From assembly GCF_023555375.1 (NCBI RefSeq), contig NZ_JAJSEE010000007.1:62001-126000 (forward strand): a stretch of DNA of 64,000 nucleotides, given 5' to 3'. The translations under genes were made by a program, and so were the position numbers. Origin of the DNA: Guyparkeria hydrothermalis (lineage in GTDB: Bacteria; Pseudomonadota; Gammaproteobacteria; Halothiobacillales; Halothiobacillaceae). Position 1 is the stretch's first letter; each line of letters begins with the position of its first letter. Shown here piece by piece: positions 17,739 through 27,081 of the stretch. Under the pieces are notes generated by a model that made no database searches, was not told the DNA's origin, and saw nothing but the letters and a program-made list of their open reading frames with translations.

Positions 17739-19628
17739 CTACCGCTCGCGCTTTTGCCGGTACATGTCGGCGTCGGCCGCCTGCATGAGGGCCTCGGCGC
17801 TGCGACCGTCCTCGGGACAACAGGCCACCCCGATCGACACGCTCACCCGCGCCTCGCCCTGGTCGAGCTCGTAGGGCCGACCGACCTCCTCGCGCAGCTT
17901 GTCGACCACCACGCGCGCCTCGGCACGACTGGCGTGGCTGACCATCACCACGAACTCGTCGCCGGACAGGCGCGCCAGGCTGTCGGCCGACCGCATCTGC
18001 TCGCGCAGGCGCTCGGCCACCTGCTGCAGGAGCTGGTCGCCGGCGGCATGGCCGAACCCATCGTTGACCGCCTTGAACCCGTTGAGGTCGAGGTAGAGCA
18101 GGCAGAAGCCGATGCCGCCGTAGCGATGAAACTCGTTGACCGCCAGATGTAGCCGGTCGAGGAACAACCGTCGGTTGGGCAGCCGGGTCAGCGCGTCGTG
18201 GGTGGCCGCCCATTCCAGTGCGTTCTCCGCCTGCTTGCGCGCGGTGATATCGATGATCAGGATCAGCACGCTCGCCTCGGTCAGCGGCGAGCAGCGCCCC
18301 TCGTAGTAATGTCGCGAGCCGTCGAAGTCGAGGTGATACTGGTAGGTCTGCACCTCGCCGCTCGCCAACGTCCGTTGGATCACGGACAAGGTCAGCTCGG
18401 CGAGATCCGGCGGCAACACGTCCGCCACGGTGCGGCCCAGAAACGTCTCCGGCTCGGCCAGCAGGGGGATGCCGTCACCCGGCTCGAAATCGAGGATGCG
18501 ACCCTCGGTGTCCATGGTGAACAGCAGGTCGGGCATCGCCTCGATGATCGCGGCATTGCGCCGGTGACTCGCGGCCAGGCGCCGCTCGCTGATCGCCACC
18601 TGCTCCAGCGCCGAGGCACGCCGCGTGAACAGCCAGCCGACCAGGAGCAGCAACAGCCCGGACACCACCGCCCAGATAAGCAGACGCCAGTGATGGTCAT
18701 TGGCGTTGGCCGCCAGGCGGGACGACAGCAGGCTCAGGTCCTCGGCGGCCACCACGTCCAGCGGCCAGCCCGTCGGCCGGGCCAGCGCGTATTGAAACGC
18801 GTGACCACCGGACACGCCGGGAAACCGCCCGACCGGCTGCGCCGGGTCACCGGCCCGCAGCCAGTCAAGCAGGGTTTCCGACGGCAGGGTCGGGTCGGCC
18901 CGATCGAGCAGCAGGCCACCCTGACGATGGGCAAGCAACGAGACGAGGCGCTCGCTCGCCGTCACCCGATCGAGCAGCGCGGCCACGGCGGCGAGATCGA
19001 TATACGCCACCAATACCCCGTGAAACGTCCCGTTCGCGTCGAGGAGTGCACGGCTCATCGCCATCAGGCGCGTGTCGCCCGCGTCGATCGGCTGGGAAAG
19101 GAACGCCGGATCCCCGGCGCGACGCGCGGGGGCCTTCACGTGGACACGGAAAAAGGCCTCCCCGGCGGGGTCGATCGGCAGGTCCGCGGCGCGACGGCGT
19201 GTGGCCACCGGCGCGCCCGATTCGTTGAGCCACCACAGGTCACGGACCAGGGCATTGGCATCGAGCGAGGACTCCATGGTCCGCGCGTGCTGCGAGGCCG
19301 GCTCGTCCAGGCGCTGGATCAGGCGCTCGCGGACCACCCGCAGGTCACGGTCGATGGCATCGAGCTCGCTGTCGATCAGGGTTGCCTGCATCAGCGCGAC
19401 CAGTCGCGTGCGCTGTTCGACCTGTTCGTTGGCATGACGCTCATAGCGCTCGATCGCCTGCCAGCTCGACCAGGCCAGGACCGAGAAGATCAGTGCCCAG
19501 ATCGCGAGCAGCAGCAACCCGACTCGATACGCCGGCCAGGTGGCGCGGGTCGGCGATCCGCTGCCCTGGATCGAGCGACCCGGAAGTGAGGCCCCGGCAT
19601 CCTGGCGGGACTCCGAGGACGAAGTCAT
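17739..19628 (-). CDS. Membrane-bound PAS-GGDEF diguanylate cyclase
   Basis: 629 residues: membrane helix (about 36-57), a periplasmic double-Cache-like sensor, a second helix (about 312-334), a PAS domain (345-455) and a GGDEF domain (470-629). The active-site motif reads SGDEF, a substitution found in working cyclases, and RSAD five residues before it is an intact I-site. It should make cyclic di-GMP in response to a periplasmic ligand. Convergent with the preceding cyclase gene. Its ATG overlaps the stop codon of the small upstream gene (ATGA), so the two are translationally coupled. Confidence 0.92.
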   Translation of the reverse strand: MTSSSESRQDAGASLPGRSIQGSGSPTRATWPAYRVGLLLLAIWALIFSVLAWSSWQAIERYERHANEQVEQRTRLVALMQATLIDSELDAIDRDLRVVRERLIQRLDEPASQHARTMESSLDANALVRDLWWLNESGAPVATRRRAADLPIDPAGEAFFRVHVKAPARRAGDPAFLSQPIDAGDTRLMAMSRALLDANGTFHGVLVAYIDLAAVAALLDRVTASERLVSLLAHRQGGLLLDRADPTLPSETLLDWLRAGDPAQPVGRFPGVSGGHAFQYALARPTGWPLDVVAAEDLSLLSSRLAANANDHHWRLLIWAVVSGLLLLLVGWLFTRRASALEQVAISERRLAASHRRNAAIIEAMPDLLFTMDTEGRILDFEPGDGIPLLAEPETFLGRTVADVLPPDLAELTLSVIQRTLASGEVQTYQYHLDFDGSRHYYEGRCSPLTEASVLILIIDITARKQAENALEWAATHDALTRLPNRRLFLDRLHLAVNEFHRYGGIGFCLLYLDLNGFKAVNDGFGHAAGDQLLQQVAERLREQMRSADSLARLSGDEFVVMVSHASRAEARVVVDKLREEVGRPYELDQGEARVSVSIGVACCPEDGRSAEALMQAADADMYRQKRER

Positions 19629-19972
19629 CCGTCGGTTTCCAGCAGCCGGACACGCGCCGCCCCGTCGCGACGGTCAATCTCGAACTCGACCTCGACGTAC
19701 TCGGGCTCGTCATTCATCGGGGTGGGGTCATTGGTGCAGGCACAGCCGGCAACCACGCTGGTAAAGAACAGGCCGGCATGGATGCGCAATCGCGTCGCAT
19801 CGCCCCGGCTGCTGATCACCATGACCGACAGGGCATCGCCCTGCGCGACGTTGCCGTGGGCCATGCCCTGCTGTAGCGGCAACTCGTCCGGGGACAGTGC
19901 CGACACCTCGGCCTTGAAGGTCGCCTCCCGGTCGGCGGGCGCGGCGCTTGCGGTTTGCGGCAGGGTCAACAT
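19625..19972 (-). CDS. Small conserved-looking protein with CACTNDPTP motif, unknown function
   Basis: 115 residues, no signal peptide. The recognisable features are LPLQQGMAHG, SVMVIS followed by an Arg-Gly-Asp stretch, and a Cys pair in GCACTNDPTP, then acidic beta-strand-like sequence (YVEVEFEIDRR). The short Cys-x-Cys followed by Asp-Pro could bind a metal or cofactor. The ATG at 19972 is fixed by GAGGAG six bases upstream. It overlaps the diguanylate cyclase start by four bases (ATGA), so the two make one operon and may act together. I cannot name the family with confidence. Confidence 0.7.
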   Translation of the reverse strand: MLTLPQTASAAPADREATFKAEVSALSPDELPLQQGMAHGNVAQGDALSVMVISSRGDATRLRIHAGLFFTSVVAGCACTNDPTPMNDEPEYVEVEFEIDRRDGAARVRLLETDG

Positions 19973-20154
19973 CGCCAACTCCTCATGCCGGGAAATGCCC
20001 GGCCATGGCTCGACTGTAGCGCATGGCGCGGAACGCATGAAGCCCGGCCCCGTGCCGCCAGGAGCGGCCCGCGCGGCAGGCGGACCGATCGTGCACTACC
20101 CTTTTGCGGTCTATGCAATCGGTCGACCCGACCAATCGGTTTATGAGCGAATGC

Positions 20155-20181
20155 TAAACCTTTCGTCCAACCGGCCGATAC
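20155..20181 (+). promoter_or_regulatory. FliA (sigma-28) flagellar-type promoter
   Basis: TAAA (20155-20158), 15 bases, then GCCGATAC (20174-20181) matches the FliA consensus TAAA-N15-GCCGATAA at all but the last base. It lies 73 bases before the chemoreceptor start codon, a gene class normally driven by FliA. Confidence 0.8.
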
Positions 20182-20253
20182 GCCAACTCAACAGCACCTT
20201 TCGCCCCGCGCGGGCCGACTCGCAGCAAATCGACCCGGCACAGGAGATCCATA

Positions 20254-21888
20254 ATGAAGAACCTGCCCATCGGCACCCGGCTCGGCCTGGGTTTTGGCCT
20301 GCTCACCCTGTTGATCGTGCTGATCGCCGGGGCAGTCTGGACGCAGTACAGCCAGGTGCGCGACGCCCAGGCAATCAACCAGCACACCTACCTCGTGCTC
20401 GAGGAACTCGAGAGCCAGGTACTGTCCCTGGTGAACATCGAAACGGGCCAGCGGGGCTACCTCGTGACCGGCGACGAGAGCTTTCTCCAGCCCTATCACG
20501 ACGGACGCGAGTCCTTCCTGCGCCGCAACGATCGGCTCGAGGAGATGACCGCGGACAACCCCAAGCAGTTGGAGCGCCTGGCCGAACTGGAAAAGCGTTA
20601 CCACCACTGGATGGACAACTACATGCAACCGGCGGTCGATCTGCGCCGCGCGGCCGGCAATATCTCGCTGGAGGTGCGCCGCCAGGTCCAGGCCCTGATG
20701 GACGAGGCCAAGGCCGACATGGACGCCATGCGCGAGCTCGATCACGCCATGATCGACGAGGAGCGCGCCCTGCTCGAGGAACGCCAGGCCGCTCTGCAAA
20801 CGGTCGATGCCCGCATGAAGGGCGTACTGTTCTTCGGCAGCCTGATCGGCGTGCTGATCGCCATCCTCGCCGGCCTGCTCATTACCCGCTCGGTGGTCCG
20901 CCCGATCCAGGAGGCCGTGGACATCGCCGATCACGTCGCCCAGGGCGACCTGACCATCGATCCGACCTCGGACGCGAAGGACGAGACCGGCCAGCTGATC
21001 CGGCGTCTCGGCGCCACCGTCAAGCGCCTGCGCGAGATGATGGGCGACATCTCCAACAGCTCCTCGCAACTGGCCGCGGCCACCGAGGAGATGTCGGCGG
21101 TCTCCGAGCAGACCAAGGGCGGGGCGGAGAAGCAGCGCGACGAGACCTCGCAGGTCGCCACGGCCATCACCCAGATGAGCAGCGCGGTCGAGGAGATCGC
21201 CCGGAACATGCAGAGCGTGAACGACTCGGCCACCGAGACCGACGATCGGGCACGGGCCGGCATGGAGGCGATGGACGACAACATGCGCGCCATGCAGTCG
21301 CTCGCCGACGACATGCAGCGCGCCGGCGACGTCATCCGCGACGTCAACAAGCACAGCGACTCGATCGGCTCGGTGCTCGACGTGATCGGCGGCATTGCCG
21401 AGCAGACCAACCTGCTGGCACTGAACGCCGCGATCGAGGCGGCCCGTGCGGGCGAACAGGGTCGCGGCTTTGCCGTGGTAGCCGAGGAAGTGCGCAGCCT
21501 GGCCAATCGCACCCAGGATTCGATCGGCGAGATCGAGCAGATGATCGAGAAGCTCCAGTCCGGCGTGCGCGAGGCCGTCGGCGTGATGGAGCGCAGCAGC
21601 GAGAGCGCCCGCGACACGCTCGACCGCACCGGCCACACCCAGGGCCTGCTCGACGAGATCGCCCAGTCGGTACGTCAGATCACGGATCTCTCCACCCAGG
21701 TGGCCAGCGCGGTCGAGGAGCAGACCGCCGTGACCGAGGAGATCAATCGCAACGCCGTGAACATCGACCAGGTCTCCAACGAGTCGCTCGATGCCATCGA
21801 GCAGATCAACACGGCCAGCGCCGATCTCGCCCGCCTGGCCGCGTCGCTCTCCGAGATGGTCGGCCAGTTCCGCCTCCAGCGCGGCTGA
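20254..21888 (+). CDS. Methyl-accepting chemotaxis protein with CHASE3 sensor
   Basis: 544 residues. Helix 1 (about 8-29), a helical periplasmic CHASE3-type domain with the ETGQRGYLVTGDESFLQPY signature, helix 2 (about 188-210), a HAMP linker, then a coiled-coil signalling domain with the conserved hairpin tip (IAEQTNLLALNAAIEAARAG). It should pass periplasmic signals to CheA/CheW. No C-terminal CheR-binding pentapeptide is present; the protein ends FRLQRG. GGAG lies before the ATG. A FliA promoter upstream ties it to the flagellar regulon, and a terminator follows. Confidence 0.96.
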   Translation: MKNLPIGTRLGLGFGLLTLLIVLIAGAVWTQYSQVRDAQAINQHTYLVLEELESQVLSLVNIETGQRGYLVTGDESFLQPYHDGRESFLRRNDRLEEMTADNPKQLERLAELEKRYHHWMDNYMQPAVDLRRAAGNISLEVRRQVQALMDEAKADMDAMRELDHAMIDEERALLEERQAALQTVDARMKGVLFFGSLIGVLIAILAGLLITRSVVRPIQEAVDIADHVAQGDLTIDPTSDAKDETGQLIRRLGATVKRLREMMGDISNSSSQLAAATEEMSAVSEQTKGGAEKQRDETSQVATAITQMSSAVEEIARNMQSVNDSATETDDRARAGMEAMDDNMRAMQSLADDMQRAGDVIRDVNKHSDSIGSVLDVIGGIAEQTNLLALNAAIEAARAGEQGRGFAVVAEEVRSLANRTQDSIGEIEQMIEKLQSGVREAVGVMERSSESARDTLDRTGHTQGLLDEIAQSVRQITDLSTQVASAVEEQTAVTEEINRNAVNIDQVSNESLDAIEQINTASADLARLAASLSEMVGQFRLQRG

Positions 21889-21909
21889 GTTTCGTCCGTC
21901 GCAATCAGC

Positions 21910-21937
21910 AAGGCCCCGCGTTTGGCGGGGCCTTTGT
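21910..21937 (+). terminator. Rho-independent terminator after the chemoreceptor
   Basis: AAGGCCCCGC-GTTT-GGCGGGGCCTTTG hairpin, 22 bases after the stop codon of the chemoreceptor gene; the complementary arms also allow some function in the other direction. Confidence 0.85.
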
Positions 21938-21966
21938 CGTTCATGTCGCGTCGACCGGGCGGGTGG

Positions 21967-22479
21967 TCAGAACATGGTGACCGGGTGGTAACCCTGGGCC
22001 TGCCAGCCGATCATGGCGACGAAACCGTCACCGGTCAGGTCCAGGCCGTCGAACAGCGTGTCGTTGTCGACCCCGAACACCTCGGTGGCCACCGCGCACA
22101 CTTCCAGACGCACGCCGAGCTCGGCCAGCCGCGCCACCTCGGATTCGATCCGCATCAGGGTCGCCGGATCGGCCACGTCCTCGCCCGCCTCGGTGGTCAG
22201 GAACTGGACGGTCGGGCCGATGAAGACGATCACCAGGTCCGGCTCCAGGCCCTGGCGAACGAAATTGGCGTGCGTGCCGCGAATGATTTCCAGGTAGAAC
22301 GCGGTCTTCTCGGCCTCGGTGAAGTCGATCTGGAAGACGCCCTTGGCCTCCTCCACCCCGGCGAGTGCCGCCGTGTCGTCGACGGGAGCGGCGGCCTGCG
22401 CCGACAAGGGCATCGCGATGGCCAGCACCACGGTGGCCATAAAGGCCGCCATGAAGGATTGGATCGTGCGCTTGATCAT
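21967..22479 (-). CDS. Exported DsrE-family protein
   Basis: 170 residues with a signal peptide ending near SAQA-AAPVDD. The mature domain fits the DsrE/DsrF-like fold: DLVIVFIGPTVQFLTTE, a helix, then LGVRLEVCAVAT with one conserved Cys, and a late GFVAMIGWQAQGYHPVTMF. Cytoplasmic family members carry sulfur on that Cys in sulfur-transfer relays. Exported single-domain versions such as this are common beside sulfur or respiratory genes, but their role is not settled. It has its own ribosome binding site (GGAG before the ATG) and is convergent with the chemoreceptor. Confidence 0.8.
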   Translation of the reverse strand: MIKRTIQSFMAAFMATVVLAIAMPLSAQAAAPVDDTAALAGVEEAKGVFQIDFTEAEKTAFYLEIIRGTHANFVRQGLEPDLVIVFIGPTVQFLTTEAGEDVADPATLMRIESEVARLAELGVRLEVCAVATEVFGVDNDTLFDGLDLTGDGFVAMIGWQAQGYHPVTMF

Positions 22480-22583
22480 GGGAACACTCCGTTTCGCCTG
22501 AATGGGAACGCCGGCTGACCCGAGTAGGCAGACCAGATTACTTAGCCAGCTATCGGAGTGTAATCGGCCATGGCCGGCACTGC

Positions 22584-23444
22584 TCAGAGAAATCCCGCGA
22601 TCAGGGCCAGCATGACGATGGCACCGAAGACGTTGTTGCGTCGAAAGGCCAGCACGCAGTCGTCGAGCTGGCGCGAGCGGGCGGTGCGCAGGATCCAGAC
22701 GGCCGACACCGCGGCGACGGCCAGGCCGACGAAATAGCCGGCGGCGAGATCGACCATCGCGCCCACGGCCACCAGCCAGGCCAGCGTCCAGACATAGGAG
22801 AGCCCCACGGCCATGAGATCAAAACGACCAAACAGGATCGCCGAAGACTTCACCCCGATCTTGAGATCGTCCGGCCGGTCGGCCATGGCATACAGGGTGT
22901 CGTAGGCGAGCGTCCAGCCAATGTTCGCCAGCAGAAGCAGCCAGGCGACCGGGGCGACCTCGCCATGGTGGGCGGCAAAGGCCATCGGGATGGCCCAACC
23001 GAAGGCGAGCCCCAGGTGCACCTGGGGCAGGTGATGGAAGCGCTTGCCGAAGGGATAGGTGGCGGCCAGTATCACCGCCACCACGGACAGGGCGATGGTG
23101 GTGGCATTGAGCTGCAGCACCAGCAGGAACGAGATACCCACCAGGACGGCGAACACGCCCAGTGCCTCGCGCGAGGTGATCCGCCCGGTGGCCAGGGGGC
23201 GTCCCCTGGTGCGAGTGACGTGACCGTCGACGTGCCGATCGGCATAGTCGTTGATCGCGCAGCCGGCCGAGCGCATCGCGATCACGCCCAGGGTGAAGAT
23301 CAGGAAGATGAACAGGTCGGGTTGCCCCGCGCCGGCGACCCACAGCGCCCAGTAGGTGGGCCAGAGCAGCAGGAAGATGCCCACCGGTCGATCCAAGCGG
23401 GTCAGGGCGAGGTAGGCGCGGGTTTTCTCGGCGATCAGGGACAA
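22584..23444 (-). CDS. ubiA: 4-hydroxybenzoate polyprenyltransferase
   Basis: 286 residues, nine or so membrane helices, the usual UbiA size. Both Asp-rich prenyl-diphosphate/Mg motifs are visible: [15 protein letters not shown] and [34 protein letters not shown] is typical of the 4-hydroxybenzoate-specific branch. It joins the polyprenyl tail to 4-hydroxybenzoate in ubiquinone synthesis. No chorismate lyase gene (ubiC) is adjacent. Confidence 0.96.
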   Translation of the reverse strand: MSLIAEKTRAYLALTRLDRPVGIFLLLWPTYWALWVAGAGQPDLFIFLIFTLGVIAMRSAGCAINDYADRHVDGHVTRTRGRPLATGRITSREALGVFAVLVGISFLLVLQLNATTIALSVVAVILAATYPFGKRFHHLPQVHLGLAFGWAIPMAFAAHHGEVAPVAWLLLLANIGWTLAYDTLYAMADRPDDLKIGVKSSAILFGRFDLMAVGLSYVWTLAWLVAVGAMVDLAAGYFVGLAVAAVSAVWILRTARSRQLDDCVLAFRRNNVFGAIVMLALIAGFL

Positions 23445-23585
23445 GGGGATACCTTAGCGGTCAGAAATCAGAGGGAAGATATCAGAACCACGCCCAAGCC
23501 TCTGCCCCTGACCTCTTCAAGCTTCCCGCTCCCGATACGCTAGAATGCCGGCCTGCAATCGCCCGATCGAACCCGAGGTTTCCGC

Positions 23586-24116
23586 ATGATCCGCAATTTC
23601 CAGGCAAAGCTTCCGACCGTGGCCGAGGACTGCTGGGTCGACCCGACCGCGGTGGTGATCGGCGACGTGGTGCTGGACGAAGGGGTCTCGGTCTGGCCGA
23701 ACGCGGTGCTGCGCGGCGATGTCCAGCAGATCCGTGCCGGGCGCCTGACCAACCTGCAGGACGGCGTGATCGTGCACGTCAACCAGCCGTCGGCCGCTCA
23801 TCCGCAGGGCATGCCCTGCCGGATCGGCGAGGAGGTGACCGTGGGCCATCGTGCCATCCTGCACGCCTGCACAGTGGGCAACCGGGTGCTGGTGGGCATG
23901 GGCGCGATCGTGATGGACGACGTGGTGGTCGAGGACGAGGTGATCATCGCCGCGGGCAGCGTGGTCTCGCCCGGCAAGGTCCTGGAAAGCGGCCACCTCT
24001 ACGTCGGCGCCCCGGCACGCAAGATCCGCCCGCTCAGTGACGAGGAACGCGAGCACCTGGTCGAGTCGGCGCGCTTCTACCGCGAGCTGGCGCAGGACCA
24101 TCGCGCCAGCGGGTGA
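23586..24116 (+). CDS. Gamma-carbonic-anhydrase-like left-handed beta-helix protein
   Basis: 176 residues with hexapeptide repeats through residues 15-140 (for example VVIGDVVLDEGVSVWPNAVLRGD). Metal-ligand histidines of the gamma-carbonic anhydrase/YrdA type are present in VIVHVNQP, EVTVGHRAILHAC. The DEEREHLVESARFYRELAQD C-terminal helix is standard for this subgroup. It forms trimers with zinc or iron at the subunit interface; many members of this branch have weak or no measured carbonic anhydrase activity, so the role is left open. Confidence 0.92.
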   Translation: MIRNFQAKLPTVAEDCWVDPTAVVIGDVVLDEGVSVWPNAVLRGDVQQIRAGRLTNLQDGVIVHVNQPSAAHPQGMPCRIGEEVTVGHRAILHACTVGNRVLVGMGAIVMDDVVVEDEVIIAAGSVVSPGKVLESGHLYVGAPARKIRPLSDEEREHLVESARFYRELAQDHRASG

Positions 24117-24138
24117 TCGGCACGCCCACGGTACCCGG

Positions 24139-25104
24139 TTACTCGGCCGGCGCCTCGTTGCCCGCCGCCGGTAGCGGCTTGAGTCCCAGGATCAGTTCGC
24201 TGACGTTCTGACGGAACAGCCCGATGAACGTCCCGGTCGGGAGGTTGCTGTCGCCGAGCCACAGGCCGGTCAGCGGAGGCGCCAGGCCAACCGACTCGGG
24301 CAGCGCCGAGCCGCGCTTGTCCTCGAGCCATTGCTCGAGCGCGCCGTCGCCGACCCCGGCCACCGGGAAGACGTGCGGCGTCTGATTGCGCTCGATCAGC
24401 TCGATGGCCTTCTCGCTCTCGGCGGCGTCGGTCACGTTCAAGAGCTCGAAGTGATAGGCCTTGGCGAAGTAGGCGAACACGTCGTTGTCGGTGACCAGCA
24501 CCCGCTCGCCCCGCGGGATGTCTTCCAGCAGGCCCTCGGTCTCGCGGTCAAGCGATTGCAACTCGATATTCACCCGCAGGCGATTGCCCTCGATCTCGCC
24601 GGCGACCGACTCGAGACGCTCCTTGAGCTCGATCGTCAGGTGATCGACCGCGTACTGGAGCAGCGAGGGATCGTGGTAGGTGTGCGGGTTGACGCCGTCC
24701 TCGGTCTCGATCAGGCGAAACTCCGGAATGCGATCGGTCAGCGTCACCCGGTCGGATGAGTCGCGCGCCTCGGCCGCCTCGATGAACTCGGGCATCAGAC
24801 CCAGCCCCTGGTAGACCACGAGATCCGCCGACTCGATCCGCTCGCGATCGTCATCGTCGAGCTCGTACCCCAGCGGCGAGCGCTCGCCCTCGACGACCGC
24901 CTCGACCTCGACGAAACCGCGGGCGAGGTTCTCCACCAGGTTGGCGGTCATCGAGGTGTCGGTCACCACGACCAGCGTGTCGATATCCTCTTCGCCACCG
25001 GCGTATTGCAGCACCTCGTCCTGGGCGTGGGCCGCGGGGACCAGGATCACGGCGGCCAGCGACAGGGTCGCGGCGCGGGAAAGCCAACGGAAAAATGTCT
25101 GCAC
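24139..25104 (-). CDS. Metal ABC transporter substrate-binding protein (ZnuA/MntC-like), orphan
   Basis: 321 residues with a Sec signal peptide (LSLAAVILVPAAHAQ). It has the cluster A-I metal-binding layout: TDTSMTANLVENLA, a VNPHTYHDPSLLQYAV segment where NPHxWxDP is usual, and TDNDVFAYFAKAYHFELL in place of the usual H-x-AF-x-YF. The first His of the expected set is not obvious, so the metal and affinity are uncertain. No permease or ATPase gene is nearby. It is divergent from a DtxR/MntR-type regulator with a 131-base gap, which suggests manganese- or iron-dependent control. Confidence 0.78.
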   Translation of the reverse strand: MQTFFRWLSRAATLSLAAVILVPAAHAQDEVLQYAGGEEDIDTLVVVTDTSMTANLVENLARGFVEVEAVVEGERSPLGYELDDDDRERIESADLVVYQGLGLMPEFIEAAEARDSSDRVTLTDRIPEFRLIETEDGVNPHTYHDPSLLQYAVDHLTIELKERLESVAGEIEGNRLRVNIELQSLDRETEGLLEDIPRGERVLVTDNDVFAYFAKAYHFELLNVTDAAESEKAIELIERNQTPHVFPVAGVGDGALEQWLEDKRGSALPESVGLAPPLTGLWLGDSNLPTGTFIGLFRQNVSELILGLKPLPAAGNEAPAE

Positions 25105-25235
25105 AACGAGCCTCGGATAGATGAATGCGTGGGGCGAGATCTGGCACGCGTGATGGTAGGAACCCGCGCCTGCCGGCGCAAGGACGTCTCGCTGCGGGCA
25201 TGCTAACGTAAGGTCCCCCGACCCGAGGCGTAACC

Positions 25236-25907
25236 ATGGCGAGCACCGCGTACGAGGATTACCTGAAAGCGATCTTCAAGCTGGCCGAGCAGTCGCCGGA
25301 GCCGGCGGTGTCCACCTCGGCGATCGCCGACCGGCTGGGCATCGCCCGCGCGTCGGTCACGGCCATGCTCAAGCGCCTGCATGCCGACGGGCTGATCCAC
25401 TACGCCCGCTATCAGGGCGCGGCGTTGACCGACGCCGGCTGGACGATCGCCGTCGACATGATCCGCCGCCACCGGGTGATCGAGACCTTTCTCGCCCAGG
25501 ATCTCAAGCTGCCGCTGGCCGAGGTCGATGCCGAGGCGGAAATCCTCGAGCACGCCTTTTCCAGCCGACTGATCGACCGGTTGTGGGACCACCTCGGCCA
25601 GCCCGAGTTCGACCCGCACGGCGCGCCGATCCCACGCCCGGACGAGGCGCCGGTCGAGCGGCGTCAGATGGTCGCGCTGGGAAGTCTCGCCATCGACGAG
25701 GGCGCCACGGTGGTACGTCTCGCCGCCGAGAACGCCGCCGACCTGCGTCGCCTGACGCAACTGGGAATCCTGCCCGGGCAGTTCGTGCGACGGCGCGCCA
25801 GCCAGCCCGGGTCGGCCGACGTGGTGGTGACGATCGGTCGCCACGAGCGGCCGCTGGCCGCGACGCTGGCCGAACGGGTCTGGACGATCCGCTCGGCCAG
25901 CGACTGA
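25236..25907 (+). CDS. DtxR/MntR-family metal-dependent regulator
   Basis: 223 residues. An N-terminal winged HTH (about 1-65) with VSTSAIADRLGIARASVTAMLKRL is followed by the dimerisation/metal domain (RRHRVIETFL, AEILEHAFSS, FDPHGAPIP) and a C-terminal FeoA/SH3-like domain. Metal-site residues D8, H79 and the E-x-x-E-H set are present, with Glu where iron-type DtxR has Cys; this favours an MntR-like manganese sensor. MntR Glu11 corresponds to Lys here. It likely represses the divergent metal-binding-protein gene. It ends one base before the converging TRAP gene. Confidence 0.88.
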   Translation: MASTAYEDYLKAIFKLAEQSPEPAVSTSAIADRLGIARASVTAMLKRLHADGLIHYARYQGAALTDAGWTIAVDMIRRHRVIETFLAQDLKLPLAEVDAEAEILEHAFSSRLIDRLWDHLGQPEFDPHGAPIPRPDEAPVERRQMVALGSLAIDEGATVVRLAAENAADLRRLTQLGILPGQFVRRRASQPGSADVVVTIGRHERPLAATLAERVWTIRSASD

Positions 25908-25908
25908 C

Positions 25909-27033
25909 TCAGTCGAGGAAGCGCTGGCGCGAGGTGAGGAAGGCGTACTCCGAGCCCTCGGTCCAGCCGGCCACGTCACGGCGGTAGTCGGTCAGCGACT
26001 CGTAGACGCGCTTGGCGAACGCATCGCCCTCGGTGATCTCGGCGAGCACCTCGTTGGACTTCTCGAACAGTGCTTTCATGATCTCGTCACTGAAGTAGCG
26101 CAGCTCGACGCCGTGCTCTTCGGTGAGCGTCTTGAGCGCCCGGTTGTTGCGCGCGGTGAACTCGGAAAGCATGTCCAGCGCCGCGCTCTTGATCGCGCCC
26201 TCGACGATCTGCTGCAGATCCTCCGGCAGCGCCTCGAAGGCCTCCTGGTTGATCAGGGCCTCCATGGTCGCCGACGGCTCCTGCCAACCCGGGGCGTAGT
26301 AGTACTTGGCCGCGCGGTGGAAGCCGAAGGCGAGATCGTTGAACGGCCCGACCCACTCGGCGGCATCGATAGTGCCGTCGTTGAGCGCCTGGAACAGCTC
26401 GCCGCCCGGGGTGTTGACCACCGAGACGTCCAGCCGGCGCAGCACCTCGCCGCCGATCCCCGGCAGGCGCATCTTCAGCCCCTTGAAGTCCTCGACCGAG
26501 TCGATCGGCTTTCTAAACCAGCCACCCATCTGCGGACCGGTATTGCCACCCGGACGCGGGATGATGCCGTGCGGGGCGTAGAGCTCTTCCCACAGCGCGA
26601 TACCCTCGCCGTGGTAGAGCCAGCCGTTCATCTCGTCGGCGGTCAGGCCGAAGGGCATGGCGGCGAAGAAGGCCGCCGCCGGCATCTTGCCCTGCCAGTA
26701 GTAGGCCGCGCCGTGGCCCATCTCGGCGGTGCCCGCCTTGACCGCGTCGAACACCTCGAGTGCCGGGACGATCTCGCCGGCGCCATAGACGTCGACCACC
26801 AGCCGGCCGCCGGACATCTCGGTGATGTACTTGGCGATGTTGTTCGCACCGGTGCCCAGCCCCGGGAAGTTCTTTGGCCAGGTCGTGACCATCTTCCAGC
26901 GGATGGGGTCGGCCGCGGTCGGGCCGCTCGCGGTGGCCGCACCGGCCTGTTCGCCGGTCTCGCTGTTGCAGCCGGTCAGGGCAGTGGCGGCGCCGGCGAC
27001 ACCGGCCCAGGTCAGAAACTCGCGGCGTTTCAT
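25909..27033 (-). CDS. TRAP transporter substrate-binding protein (DctP family), orphan
   Basis: 374 residues. The N-terminus has a twin-arginine-type motif (MKRREFLTWAG) with a hydrophobic stretch and a lipobox-like LTGC. The mature domain has the DctP signatures WPKNFPGLGTGANNIAKYI, GLKMRLPGIGGEVLRRL and ELFQALNDGTIDAAEWVGP, closest in style to the TakP-type group that binds 2-oxoacid or monocarboxylate ligands. The DctQ and DctM membrane genes are not adjacent, so it must pair with a permease elsewhere. Confidence 0.92.
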   Translation of the reverse strand: MKRREFLTWAGVAGAATALTGCNSETGEQAGAATASGPTAADPIRWKMVTTWPKNFPGLGTGANNIAKYITEMSGGRLVVDVYGAGEIVPALEVFDAVKAGTAEMGHGAAYYWQGKMPAAAFFAAMPFGLTADEMNGWLYHGEGIALWEELYAPHGIIPRPGGNTGPQMGGWFRKPIDSVEDFKGLKMRLPGIGGEVLRRLDVSVVNTPGGELFQALNDGTIDAAEWVGPFNDLAFGFHRAAKYYYAPGWQEPSATMEALINQEAFEALPEDLQQIVEGAIKSAALDMLSEFTARNNRALKTLTEEHGVELRYFSDEIMKALFEKSNEVLAEITEGDAFAKRVYESLTDYRRDVAGWTEGSEYAFLTSRQRFLD

Positions 27034-27081
27034 GGCAGGACTCCTTAGATGGGTTCGGATGATTCAGTATTTGAAAAAACA

